Source of the DNA: Hyalella azteca
Lineage: Eukaryota; Arthropoda; Malacostraca; Amphipoda; Hyalellidae
DNA length: 64,000 nucleotides
Assembly (NCBI RefSeq): GCF_000764305.2
Contig: NW_025931803.1
Coordinates: 28,352 to 92,351 of the forward strand
Reading direction: 5' to 3'
Shown here: piece after piece, positions 43,851 to 54,857 of the stretch
Numbering within the stretch: position 1 is the stretch's first letter
Layout of the letters: the number at the start of each line of letters is the position of its first letter
Position numbers and translations under genes: made by a program
Notes under the pieces: model-generated
The model's input: only the letters and a program-made list of their open reading frames with translations
Told to the model about the DNA's origin: nothing
Database searches by the model: none

Positions 43851-44575
43851 TCATTCGGCCGGCTTCTTCTTTTGCGTTTGAGCTTCACTGGCACGACGTC
43901 TGCTCGGTGTCCTTTTTGGGTTAACGGCGGGGGCTGAAGAAAATCTCATTTGTTGTCTAAGGTTTGGTTTCCCTACACTTTGTGATAAGTTAATAGGAGG
44001 TAATAGAACACTTTCCGGTCTAGATGAGCTAGGCCTCGCAGTAGACGGTGACGGTGATATGGCACTGAGATCGAACGATGACGATAAGGAGTTATTGAGA
44101 TGTAATTTTTCAATGGAAGATCCCGACGTCTGCCGAGTTCTCTTTGGCTGGCTAATGGACAACCTAGCGTCTCTCCAGGTGCCAGAAAGAGAAAGCTCTC
44201 CGGAGTCCAAACTCAAAGGCTCGTCTTCGATGATCGAGGCTCTAGAATCAGGACGCGAAGTTGAATCTCCTCTCCTCAAAGCGGCGCTGTACATTTTTAG
44301 GTCCCGTACTTTCGCTCTCAGAGAAAGGCACTCGTCCCTCAAACTTGCTAATCTCTGCTCGCCGACCTCGATTTGTTGCTTTAATTGAAGTTCCCTCCAG
44401 CTGCTGTGGTCTCTGAACTCATTGTGCTCCCTCTCATATTCTTCCAGTTGAGTCTGTAACTCTTGGATCATTGCATCTTTTTCTTGCATTGAGGCTTTCA
44501 GTTGCTGGATTTGAGAACTTGATTTAGCATTACTTGGATCCGAGACGTTGCGGAGGTGGACTTCAAACTGTAAAT
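43851..44575 (-). CDS. CCDC92: CCDC92-like exon 3 with stop
   Basis: Acceptor CCTTTCAG, then G|AT = Asp. Encodes 241 codons including the stop: coiled coil, then a low-complexity Ser/Arg/Pro tail ending KKKPAE. The conserved PPI motif of the family is seen in VLLPPINL. Confidence 0.82.
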
Positions 44576-45681
44576 CTGAAAGGATAGGATAATGTTGGGA
44601 GAATTGCCGTTGACAAATTTTACATTTATTTTGGTAAAATTTTATAAGTGGCAAATTATATAAATCTTTTATTCGGCCTACTCTCCTGGCAAGTCCAGCT
44701 ATAGTTTCATCCCGTAAAGATTTCTAACTGAACGCACTTTTCGAGTTATCTTCCACACTAACGTGCGCCGATGCGCAAAAATTCCTTCAGAGACTAGAAA
44801 TGTAGTTTATTTGTATAAAATTAATATTCGGTAAAAGTAATTTGTATTCTATCCCCCACAAAGTTCCCACCTCCACATTTCTCCTGCAGTGCCCGAACCT
44901 CGGCGTGCAAGCCCGCCAGGATCTTTTCGTGTTCCGCTTGTAGGAAGCTTACTGCCTCCTGACCTCCACAGCAGCGATCTCTGTCGAACGCATGAACCAA
45001 CACTCAGAAAAATCAGCCGGTCATATTACCCAAATAATTTTGAAGGTTGCATAATAGATAAAATTTCTACACGTAGCACTAATACGCAGTAAGCTAAACC
45101 TCAAAACAAAAAACTTTTTTGCTAATATCAAACTAGATCAGGATGACCCACACACGTACAATTAAGGAGTGTATCACTATTTCACTAGTATCGCTCATTT
45201 TTTAAAGATGATCACATTTTTATTGCATGGTGTTTGAGTCCTCATCAGGTATCCTCGAAACTTGAAATGAGTTCATTGAGCTTTATGTTAAAAACCAGTT
45301 CTAATTTAACTTGCGGTCTTGCGCTGTGAGATTAACTTTAGCGCTAAGAGATCGAGTTATGCATCAACACAAAATAGACCAGGATCTTGATACAACAGCA
45401 TTGATTTGCAAATTTCGGTTAGCAAAAAACAGGTAAAATTAAAAATCAGAACCAAAATTGAGATATAGCTTGACATAATAGGCATCAATCTCAATTAATT
45501 TAGCGAATTAAAACGGCCAAACTTCGTTACTCCGAATGAAACGTTCGGTTATTGCATTCAAAGATAAGAGAAAGATTCTCTTAAAAGAAAGATTCAAATA
45601 AAAACGATAAAGATTCAAAGAAAGATAAAAGAAAGATTCAAAGATCAAAGTTCAAACTGACGCACCTGCTGTTAAGTCCAT
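43851..45681 (-). CDS. CCDC92: CCDC92-like coiled-coil protein, whole locus
   Basis: Three exons on the minus strand: 45681-45666 (MDLTA + split G), 44963-44871 and 44575-43851. The second exon reads GQEAVSFLQAEHEKILAGLH then AEVRALQEKCG; the FLQ.EH...L.GLH.E...LQ..C pattern is the N-terminal signature of CCDC92. Exon 3 starts DLQFEVHLRN and continues as a coiled coil (about 90 residues, EKDAMIQELQTQLEEYEREH) followed by a Ser/Pro-rich basic tail with VLLPPINLS. Splice phases agree (1 then 1). Predicted length is about 278 residues, near the vertebrate protein. Vertebrate CCDC92 is reported at the centriole and cilium; that role here is inference. The gene is tail-to-tail with the POMGNT1-like gene. 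Confidence 0.75.
44871..44963 (-). CDS. CCDC92: CCDC92-like exon 2
   Basis: Encodes GQEAVSFLQAEHEKILAGLH and AEVRALQEKCG. Donor GGAG|GTGGGA. Acceptor TGTGGAG has a poor pyrimidine tract; an alternative AG five bases inside would break the phase with exon 1. Confidence 0.75.
45666..45681 (-). CDS. CCDC92: CCDC92-like exon 1, coding part
   Basis: ATG GAC TTA ACA GCA G followed by GTGCGT. The GC-richer 110 bases upstream (to about 45790) would be 5' UTR. Chosen because its phase-1 end fits the G|GT start of the next exon; the start is not otherwise proven. Confidence 0.5.
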
Positions 45682-46129
45682 GGACAGGCTTTGTCCTGCT
45701 GGAAGTTGAATCCTGCTCCGCGTGTCCTTTGTGCTTGACACTGCCAGACGACCTGACTTCGGCCACAGAGAGGTCGAGGTGTGCTAGATCATGCTATTTC
45801 CATAGCTCCTATGAATTGTTACAGTTTCCTCACCTCAAGTGTTGCTAATTATTTAGAATTCTGCGTGTAGGTGTCGTAGAGTTAAGTAAAAAATAAATTT
45901 GACTAACGTAAATAATTTCGTTACCACTTTGATTTAACTTGTTTACACTTCCGGACAAGCACATGCATGTTGAATGTCGATTTCAAAGAACATCCTGATA
46001 CGTCAACTAATTTTCATGTGCTGACAACGCCCGATGTCATGCTCTCAGACCTGAAAAAAAGCTAAATAACAAAAAAAAAATAAAGTTAAAACATTGAATG
46101 CGCCCATGCGGCTAAAGTTAAAACATTTA

Positions 46130-46375
46130 GGCCATGCGCTGACAGGTGGCCTAAAAACGGCCAAATCCGCGGATAAAAAGGCATATAATTCAAAATATAC
46201 TAGTAAATTTGAGGGTCCCGGTGCAAAAATTAAATTTTAATTTTTTCGGTACTTTTTGTAATTTAATGAGGCAGTCCTGCCATCAGAAATTTATGTCGAC
46301 AAACGCTACTGAAAAAACTAAATTGCGAAATTCGTCCGGAAAAAAGACCCTAAATTACTTGACATGTACGATTTC
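46130..46375 (-). repeat. Dispersed repeat C, copy 2
   Basis: Diverged inverted copy of 3410-3655; identity is patchy but the four blocks are colinear. Confidence 0.5.
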
Positions 46376-47477
46376 CGCCGTCAGAAACTCATGCTATAGT
46401 GTCGGTGGACAGTACTAGGTAAATCAACGATATGTATTCTGATTATTGAAAGAGTGCTTAGTAAACATAAAGCAACCGATGAAAACAAGCACACGTTTCC
46501 GTCTACCCTTCTTCAGAAGCTATAGAAATTAATGCAACGGTTTTGAACAATGAATAAATTCTAATTCGACAAATTATCGGTAAAGCAATGATTAAAGAAT
46601 TTAATGAAGGTTACAGAATTAGTATCAAGGTAAATCGAAAAAAATGATTACAAACATAATAGACATTTGTTCCATAGAGCATATATATGTGTTCATTGAT
46701 TCGGTAAACAGGTCAACACATGTAGAGCTCAGGCAGCACAAATTACAAGCCGGTCAATGCAACACGATTCAGTCTCTGCAGTATTCCAGAAAAAACGTAT
46801 TTATGGATATTCTAGTGATGCAAAATATTACGTGCTGCGTATTTTAAATTTTTATATTATGCATTGTCATCATACCTCAAATTTTAATACTTTTTTTCAA
46901 TAAATCGTTTTATCAAAGAGCAAATGGAGAAAAGGTCAATAAAGTAGGCTCAAATCTTAAAATATAAGTTCTCTACATGTCATTTTATAAGATTTTACAC
47001 AGTGAATAACTTAATATATATTTAATTCCATAAATACGATGTTGAACAAATCTTTCAATGGCTTTCAAGAAATTCACGATGCTTGAAGTAGTTGAGATTT
47101 ACATCGAATTTGTCGTACAATGCACTTCATTTAGCAGGTGCACATGTGATCGATATCTCCAGACACACACTCACTCAAGGCCGTCACGTCAACATTATAG
47201 TCGCAAAAATGTTATGGTTACCGTATTAGTAATCCTCTCTAAACCTACTAATGTCTCTTTTTTCATAATAATATCAAATTACAATAAGTTAATGTAATAA
47301 ACATGAAAGCTAACATGCTCATGCAATAGAGTAAAAATCTCACTGCCATTAGCGTGATAGCAATGTAGCAAGTCACGCTAGGCAATAACCTTGAATGCTT
47401 GCGTGTCTTTTATAACGTACTGTGAAAATGAGGTTAATTATATATTAATTACATTGTGCACTGAATCCTTCCTTCAA

Positions 47478-47575
47478 GGACAATTCCAATTTCCTTCAAG
47501 GACAATTCCAATTTCCTTCAAGGACAATTCCAATTTCCTTCAAGGACAATTTCAATTTCCTTCAAGGACAAGTAA
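47478..47575 (+). repeat. 22-bp minisatellite
   Basis: Five units of CAATTTCCTTCAAGGACAAT TC. Confidence 0.9.
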
Positions 47576-49257
47576 AATATATTCTAAGGAACTATGCACA
47601 GTTGACGGTTAATTAGATAAGTGAAGAAAATTTGCTAAAGTTAAAGAAATTGGTACGATGAAAATATCACCAATACAAGACAAAAATGCAGTTGATGAAA
47701 TAAAATTTGGTGAGAAAATTTGAATTACCGAATAAATCAAATTTACGTTCAAAATATAAATGAAAGATAATACAAAAATGAATGATAAAATTATTTCCTG
47801 TGCGATAATGCATTTTACTGATAAACACTTAGCAATAGGCTTTACGAAATTCAATTATTTAAATGAACATATTTAAACAACTTGATGAACGGACGGAAAC
47901 GAAGGTAAACTACAATAAAATGTTGCAGAACAAAGTTAGACCAAGAGAAAAAAGTGGTTCGATGTTGAAATATCGAAGAAATAGAATTAGAATACTTAAC
48001 TTGGTCAAGAATAACGATGGAATTATTGCTACAGCTATAATGCATCAAATGAAAAATATAAGATTAACGTCGTTACTTTTTAACTAAAACTATAATCCAA
48101 AGACCAACAGTACGTGTGAAGAATTTTAGACATGAAGTATTCTTAGAAATTGAATTTGTGTTTAAAATGGAATTGACGCCTAGTCTACGTGGATAGAAAA
48201 TGTTGATCGAGTTTCCATCGGCAGTATGAAAATATTATTTCGCTTTTTCAACGCTATAATAAACAAGAAAGTTCTTGCGGCAGCGTGGTTAAAAATTATA
48301 ATAAATAAATGCCTAGCAAGGCCTATATCTGTTTCACCTGTTCGAAAATCGATCGCAATAATATAAATGTTAATTTTTTAGTAATGGCAATATCTACTCA
48401 TAATTTTGCAACAGGATCTATGTAGAAAATCAAAATTGAAATAATATTTTTTCAATTAGCTATACTGAGTGCGCATTAGGAGTATCAGGGCATTTTCCTT
48501 ATGAAATTCGAATTTATGACATAAGTCCAGCCAGTTGCAGACTTCGAGCAAACATACACGATGATTGCATTATTTGCAATTGTACGATAAACTGCGGATT
48601 ATTCAGCTATCGTGTTACAATCTTCACCAAGAACACTTAATCGTCCAGTCGAATTGATCGCTTCACTCATTAAAACCATAAATTTATGTGCCGAGTTACC
48701 TATCGTGTACACTTGTTACTAATTAATCCAGGCAAAAATTATTAAATATTTTCCATATACCTCCGATTCTTATAATTAAAATACATTGATTACGAACACC
48801 GACGCCGAAAGAGTCAGCGAAGAAAATCACTCCCTCCCTCAGCCACGACAAGGACGATACTGCAATCGACGCGCCGTGACAGGTGAACGTAGCGCTAACT
48901 GGAATCGCGTGAGGTTTGTGAGCAAACTTTCGTCTCACTTTCATGCAGGGAACGATAAATCGGTAGGTTTGAATTCTGTTTGTTTTGAAACAACAGAACA
49001 CCACAATCAAAATGGCATTGCGTACAAATATTTATATTTTACTTTATTAATCATATGCTTTAGGAGCTGTATACAACATCGAAAATGATATTGTTAGTAA
49101 TAAGCTTTCTTCGAACGCAAATATTAACTGTTGAACAGTTTATTTGCAAAATAATTGTTATAAAAAGATTAAAGCGAGGTCGAGTTCTGCCTGTGAAGTT
49201 GTTTAACAGACGTTCCCATAGCAACCAGCGGCAGCTGCTGCAGCTGATCGAACATAT

Positions 49258-49440
49258 GCAACTATGGGGCTGAACTATATACAGCTGCTGTGCTGGCTGA
49301 ACTATATACAGCTGCTGTGCTGGCTGAACTATATACAGCTGCTGTGAGGCTGAACTATATACAGCTGCTGTGGGGCTGAACTATATACAGCTGCTGTGAG
49401 GCTGAACTATATACAACTGCTGTGTACGCTGAACTACATG
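49258..49440 (+). repeat. ~25-bp minisatellite
   Basis: Units GCTGAACTATATACAGCTGC TGTG. Confidence 0.9.
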
Positions 49441-49765
49441 CAGCAGCTCTGACTTTCAAACAATACGCATCAGCAGATGTAGAACCTGATTGTAAGAGTA
49501 GCAGCTGAATTAATTTATAAACATCAGCAACAGCTGCAAAAAGAGTGGCTATACCATCTGCATGCGGCCATGTTACTGCTTCATGCATACGTAAGCAAAG
49601 GCTACATGTTTCGTACGTAAAATTTTTACCTTTGTTCTAGCTAGTATGCACAGTAACACTTTGTATTCAAGTAACGAATCCAGTTATTCATGCTTGTGAA
49701 TGTCGAAGATCATAAAATGAATTCTATCTGCTTAAGTGAAATAAGCGATGTAAAGTCCCATTTTT

Positions 49766-49928
49766 AGCGCATTTTCTCATTTATGGAAAAAATGTACTAT
49801 TGTGCTCGCCATGTCAGTCTGTCCGTCCGTCTGTCTGTCCGTCTGTCTGTCCGTCCGTGACTTCACGTTTTCGTCGACGAAAGAATTATGCGCTCTCTGT
49901 CACTCACTACAGTGGGTACTGAGTTATA
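49766..49928 (-). mobile_element. MITE-like element, copy 9
   Basis: Full-length on the minus strand, with an expanded CCGTCTGTCTGTCC tract. Confidence 0.8.
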
Positions 49929-50156
49929 TATTTTTTTCAAGTAAGCCTAGTCACAGTACTTCTAAAATGTACTTCAAAACACCGCAGGCGTTATAATCTA
50001 ATAGATGCATAGGAAGATATCAAAACAAAAACAAAAATATCAATATTTATTTTCCTATAAAACGTATAAAAATTACGTACGGATACATTTTGAAATTAAA
50101 CTTTATGAGAATAGGTTTTTGTAACATTAAATATTATTCTAAAAATTAGCGTTTTT

Positions 50157-50324
50157 AGCGCATTTTCTCATTTATGGAATAAATGCACTATTGTGCTCGC
50201 CATGTCCGTCCGTTCGTCTGTCTGTCTGTCTGTCCGTCTGTCCGTTTGTCTGTCCGTGACCTCAAGTTTTCGTCGACGAGAAAATGCGCTCTCTGTGACT
50301 CACTGCAGTGAGTACTGAGTTATA
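50157..50324 (-). mobile_element. MITE-like element, copy 10
   Basis: Full-length, just beyond the stop codon of the GT92-like gene, where it could lie in the 3' UTR or end the transcript. Confidence 0.8.
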
Positions 50325-50359
50325 TTTTTTATATTCTTCTATCTTATAAAAAGATAATG

Positions 50360-50365
50360 TTTATT
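50360..50365 (-). promoter_or_regulatory. Possible polyadenylation signal overlapping the stop codon
   Basis: Minus strand ATCAAATAAAC: the TAA stop lies inside AATAAA. No other canonical hexamer is obvious before the MITE. Confidence 0.35.
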
Positions 50366-50536
50366 TGATGCGTCGTTTGGCTTCAAGCACCGACTTCATG
50401 ATGTCGGCTTTGAACTGGTGCAGGAAAGTCTCGGTCTCGAAAGAGTTTGGACTCCTGCGGTCCACGCTGCTGCTGTTGCGGCGGTAGTGAGCGATGTAGG
50501 CTTGGTGGCTGGAGACGTAAATCTTCCGACATGGAC
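50361..50536 (-). CDS. GT92-like last exon
   Basis: Acceptor CACATAG, then 57 residues from PCRKIYVSS to EAKRRIK and TAA. AATAAA overlaps the stop codon (50360-50365), and a MITE copy starts 37 bases downstream. Confidence 0.65.
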
Positions 50537-51625
50537 CTATGTGATGAACAAGCAAGCAGTTAATTTTATATTGTTTAAGCATGCTATTTTAAAACAGGTT
50601 ATATGGCTACGAAACTTTAAAATAGATCAATTTGGATCCTCAAAATGGATTTGTCGAAAAATTAACAGACATAATAAGTTTCAACTTAAAAACGACTGTC
50701 CGATAACTGGGAAACAATCGAATTTTTTTAACTCTTTATACATATAAATTTTTAATTGTATTGACTGATACACCAATAATACACTTTTAGGTTATAGAAA
50801 AGGCTCTTATAGCTCACTCGATCTGCAATCGAAACGGTTCCTAATCGAGCTTTAGAAGAATAAAAAACTGGTTTTCGATCGTGCTGCAGGCTAGTCAGTC
50901 TCAAGCAGTCGTTCTGTTGTAAAAATAATTAATCTAAATAAAAGTCTGATCTAGGAATCACAATTTTTCAGAGGTTTGATTTGTTTGTGTTATATACAGT
51001 ATACCTTCGTCATTAGTCTAGAAATTTTTCCAGACGTACTATTTTAATGATGTCGACCAAGCCACGCTTCCGAATACCATTCATACCATTCACTCCTTAC
51101 ATTTACATTTTTTGTCTAATGATAGATATGAAAGATGTACCAGTACCGATAATAAATGAATTTCAATCAAGGCAGCTGAACAAAATAATATTTCTAATTT
51201 CACCCATCTTACTTTTATATATCTGATGTAATTTACTACTTGTAAATTACTCTTTTAAATGTGATAAAAACCAGACTTACCGTAACACAGTATGGCTTGA
51301 TGGGAGTACGCGGCCAGAGTGTGCCGAGTGTCGTACAAAGTTTTGAACTTTCCAATTTACTATTTGCAAATTACTCTTTTAAATGTAATAAAAACCAGAC
51401 TTACCGTAACATAGTATGGCTTGATGGGAGTACGCGGCCAGAGTGTGCCGAGTGTCGTACAAAGTTTTGAATTTTCCACAGGCTTCTTTAACGCACTTGC
51501 GTCTGTATGCGTCGTGACGGAGGAAAAAGAAGTCCTGAGGTACGTCAGCCACGACGTCGCTGGGTGGGGAGTCCTCGTGGAATGTCCTCCATGAGAACTG
51601 GAAATTCGCTTGCCTCTTTTTATAC
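50361..51625 (-). CDS. Probable glycosyltransferase family 92 (DUF23-like) protein, C-terminal part
   Basis: Two minus-strand exons join in phase 1: 51625-51405 (YKKRQANFQFSWRTFHEDSP, DVPQDFFFLRHDAYRRKC, LYDTRHTLAAYSHQAILCY) and 50536-50361 (GPCRKIYVSSHQAYIAHYRR ... EAKRRIK, TAA). The ANF.F.-W start, paired Cys residues and closing AYIAHYRR resemble the C-terminal part of GT92 proteins, which are Golgi-type galactosyl or related transferases. The catalytic core should be encoded upstream (above 51625), where I find only an 18-bp satellite and short GC-rich patches. Assignment rests on motif resemblance, not on an alignment. Confidence 0.5.
51246..51475 (-). repeat. ~126-bp tandem duplication across a GT92-like donor
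   Basis: Both halves contain the exon's last ~70 bp, the GTAAGT donor and about 30 bp of intron; they differ at a few bases. Confidence 0.92.
51405..51625 (-). CDS. GT92-like internal exon
   Basis: 221 bp, acceptor CACTTCAG, donor TTACG|GTAAGT, entering with one base and leaving with one base of a split codon. The last ~70 bp with the donor are duplicated at 51286-51350. Confidence 0.65.
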
Positions 51626-52054
51626 CTGAAGTGAATGTGTGCCAGATTTATAATTGAACGTAACGGGCGGGAGGCTTGATTCGTGTGAAAGTACCGACGA
51701 AATCGTAAACTAATCATAGTAATATAATATAATATAATATAATAAAATTATTTTTTATAATAATTTCGTATAAAATCGTTGAGGTCTCACTAACAATTGG
51801 CTCACCCAAGACGACGTCACCACCACGGCGAGATGGACGACAAGACTAGGTTGCCGTGCTCGGGGCATTGCCCTGGGACGCCGAGGCGACATTAACGCAG
51901 AAGCATTTCTATAATTCGGGGCAAGTCGAGCGCAGCGTCCGCAAGTTTGGCCGGAGCGTCCACAGGGAGGCGCGTCTGGCACTAACCAAGATCGATGCTA
52001 CCGGTGCTTCTGCCCCGCACAACACAAGGCACGCGTCTAGGGGCCGTACTATCA

Positions 52055-52335
52055 GAACAAGTACACGTAGCGACCTAAGTACACGTAGCGGTTTTAGTAC
52101 ACGTAGCGACCTAAGGTCACGTAGCGACCTAAGGTCACGTAGCGACCTAAGTACACGTGTCGACCTAAGTACATGTAGTGACATAAGTACATGTAGCGAC
52201 CTAAGAACATGTAGTGACATAAGTACACGTAGCGACGCAAGTACACGTAGCGACCTAAGTACACGTAGCGACCTAAGAAAATGTAGCGACCTAAGTACAC
52301 GTAGCAGTGTAAGTACACGTATGACACAAGTACAC
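52055..52335 (+). repeat. 18-bp satellite
   Basis: About 16 units of GTACACGTAGCGACCTAA with variants (AGGTCACGT, ATGTAGTGAC). Open frames across it on both strands are repeat artefacts. Confidence 0.95.
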
Positions 52336-52410
52336 GTAACGGCCAATTTTTCGTCTGTGATTGGCGGGTTCAGCTTGAAAAAGCTGGTGATGATCGGCCG
52401 AGGGTGTGAT
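52325..52410 (+). repeat. Dispersed repeat B, copy 4
   Basis: ACAAGTACACGTAACGGCCA ... CGTCTGTGATTGGCGGG; the 18-bp satellite that precedes it repeats its first bases. Confidence 0.65.
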
Positions 52411-54404
52411 TATTTTTGCTGGCATGGCTCGTGGGTCGCAACACGGACCGAGTCACGGAATGCGTGAGGCTTCCTCAGTAACGTGAAACTTACCCAAAAC
52501 TGCGGAAGTGCAATCTGGTAAAATATTTATTGTAAATTATTCAATCTGCGCTACAGTCTACACGAGGTCTCGTAAATAATTTAAATTGTACGCGTGTGAT
52601 ATGAACTCGGTGTTTAAAATGCTACGGAATCCGTTAACTTCATTGAAGGGAGATAGTAACACGAGTCTTGGAATTCTTTGGAGACTGAGAGAAAATGTTT
52701 TTTTTGGGATCGAAGTTCCACATAAAATGAAGAATAAATTCTAAAATAATATCATTCACAGCATGGAATCAAGGCTGTCAAAAATTCCATAATTTTAGCG
52801 CTATAAAAGCTTCTAAACCAGAAGCGATATTACGAAATTATATAGAATTTCAATCAGATTTTTTTTGCATTTGATTTGTATGATTAAGCTAAAAAATGGC
52901 AGAATTAGATGGTTGAATATATGATATTGTATATAATAACTCTTGATTCTCATGATTTGGTTGTTGCTTCCATTTGTTTTCTGCCAACAAAGGCCAAAAC
53001 TTTTTGCGAGCGCAGAGCAGCGTGCACCGAGTCGTGCATTCGTAAACAAGGTGCGACGCTGAGGGCTCCACGAGAGAAAGTTCGGTTCCGTGTAGGAAAG
53101 AAATTAATGCCTGATCAAGAATAAGGACAGCCGCAAAGTTGCAATTCTACCAAAAGTTCTGAATTGTGTGTAGGAACAGATTTAGAGCTTTACCATGAGG
53201 GAAGAGTATGTTAGACTGGCAACTTGGCTTGGTGTTTGAGAGTTAAAATTAAATTAAACAATATCAGGGCAAACGTTTCAAGGATAATTTACAATTAGGA
53301 GCAAATAAATATTCAAATATGTTATCAGACCTAATGGGCTTAGATGAACTAAAAACCTGGAATGGATATACATTAAATAAATAGATTGATAATTTAGATA
53401 ATATTAATTAATTAAATAATTAATAAGGTGCCGAGCATAGCGCAAGCGACCATTCAAAAAATCGTCTCGCTTCCGAAACAGCTTATCTGATCAGGAAAAA
53501 TACACAATATTACTAGTCAAATTATGAGAGAAATGCAGTCAGTTGAGAGGCAAATGTATGCAGGCAATAATACGGTTTCTAAATTGAGGATGGAAATAAT
53601 GAAAGACATTTGATCAAATGGCGCATAACGTGCTCGCAATTGTGATACAATATAAGATAAAATTACACAATTTAAAGTTATTCAGAGTGAAAAAAAGTTC
53701 AGAATGCACCAGCGATATAAGTCTTGGAAATATTGTTTGATGAACAATTTATAATCCGAAAATTCTATAGGAGTTTAACCTGATCATTTTGCCGGACACG
53801 GAAAACGGACAAAACGTTCATTTTCCGATTCGCGACCAAGCAGCCCAACAATTAAAAAATACGTAAGCTATGCAATAAATTCAATGAATTCATCATCATA
53901 TTGCCAAATGTCACCTGCATAAAATATGTGACTCTTCTTACTAGAAGTATCTTCCTATTCTTCCTGAAAGAAATTGGTCATCTTTCTTAGTGCTCGTAAG
54001 CAAGGACCTTTACTTAGTGGAATATAAACAGTTCAGTCAAGTGGCCGGAGTTTACAAGATAGTTCGCCAAAGACCACATCGATGTCTTCGAGTAAATCTT
54101 CCACGTTTCAAATCTTTAAAGTTCGCTAAAACTTGATATTATTTTATCCAAATCAAACTTGAACTATTTTTTCGCTTCTAATTTTTCTTTTGCACAGGCG
54201 ACATTAAAAGTAAAATCGATACTAAAATCGCGTCGCATACCACGTTACACACGCTATTACAGTACAGTCCATATGTATTGCAACGGATTGATTATATTAT
54301 ATGGCATGTCATAGATTACGCCACATGCCAAGCTGAAGATTATGGCAAAGACCCGTCGCATGGCCCGTGCACAGCTCTGACTAAGGGTTGTGTCAAGATC
54401 ACGT
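52411..54404. other. No gene seen
   Basis: AT-rich; a GC-richer patch at 53000-53100 is open on both strands and unassigned. A strong-donor 30-nt candidate exon at 54828-54857 (TTTTTGCAG to GTGAGT) lies further on, after the 24-bp array. Confidence 0.5.
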
Positions 54405-54655
54405 CACATGTCATGCCACAGGTCCCATAACAGGTCATGCTACAGGTCCCATCACAGGTCATGCCACAGGTCCCATCATAGGTCATGCCACAGGTCCCAT
54501 CACATGTCATGCCACAGGTCCCATCATAGGTCATGCCATAGGTCCCATCACATGTCATGCCACAGGTCCCATCACAGGTCATGCCACAGGTCCCATCACA
54601 ACACAGGTCCCATCATAGGTCATGCCACAGGTCCCATCACAGGTCATGCCACAGT
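54405..54655 (+). repeat. 24-bp minisatellite
   Basis: Units CAGGTCATGCCACAGGTCCC ATCA. Frames such as (CHRSHHRS)n come from the repeat. Confidence 0.95.
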
Positions 54656-54857
54656 CTGCGTCGCACGGCTGAGCGGTGCAGGCAAATTGAGTAGCGCTGT
54701 CAGCCGCTCTAGAGCACTTGAGCTAATGGCTGTCGCCAAGAAAACTCTCTGCTCCTCTTACCAAGATTGTTTGCGACCATTCCTAGCGCAAACTTTCCTA
54801 GCAATCTAATTCAGATTCTTTTTGCAGTGACAACTTGGCGCTGCAGCACAAAATGCA

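Larger units (their letters stand above)
45682..49765. other. Intergenic between CCDC92-like and GT92-like genes
   Basis: Repeat C copy 2 and two minisatellites. A GC-richer patch at 48810-48930 (minus: SATFTCHGASIAV, SWLREG) looks faintly Ig-like but has no clear splice sites. Confidence 0.5.

Noticed and set aside
44059..44388. 109-codon plus frame
   Set aside because: Antisense shadow of the CCDC92-like last exon.
48723..49010. Ig-like exon on minus (SATFTCHG...SWLREG)
   Set aside because: Too short, no second Cys in place and no clear splice sites; the plus strand is open too.
51755..51995. GC-rich minus-strand frame (NASALMSPRRPRAMPRARQP) ending at CTTGG|GTGAGC, as an upstream GT92-like exon
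   Set aside because: The phase needed to join the exon at 51625 puts a TGA in frame, and the composition is not domain-like. It may be a 5' UTR or repeat.
51909..52467. Frames of 203 (plus) and 145 (minus) codons with Ser/Arg/Leu repeats
   Set aside because: Both strands are open because the 18-bp unit is a multiple of three; no non-repeat support.
54340..54809. Frames of 80 to 139 codons over the CATGCCACAGGT array
   Set aside because: Repeat translation on both strands.
54828..54857. 30-nt plus-strand exon between TTTTTGCAG and GTGAGT
   Set aside because: Good splice sites, but no neighbouring coding exon on this strand to join.
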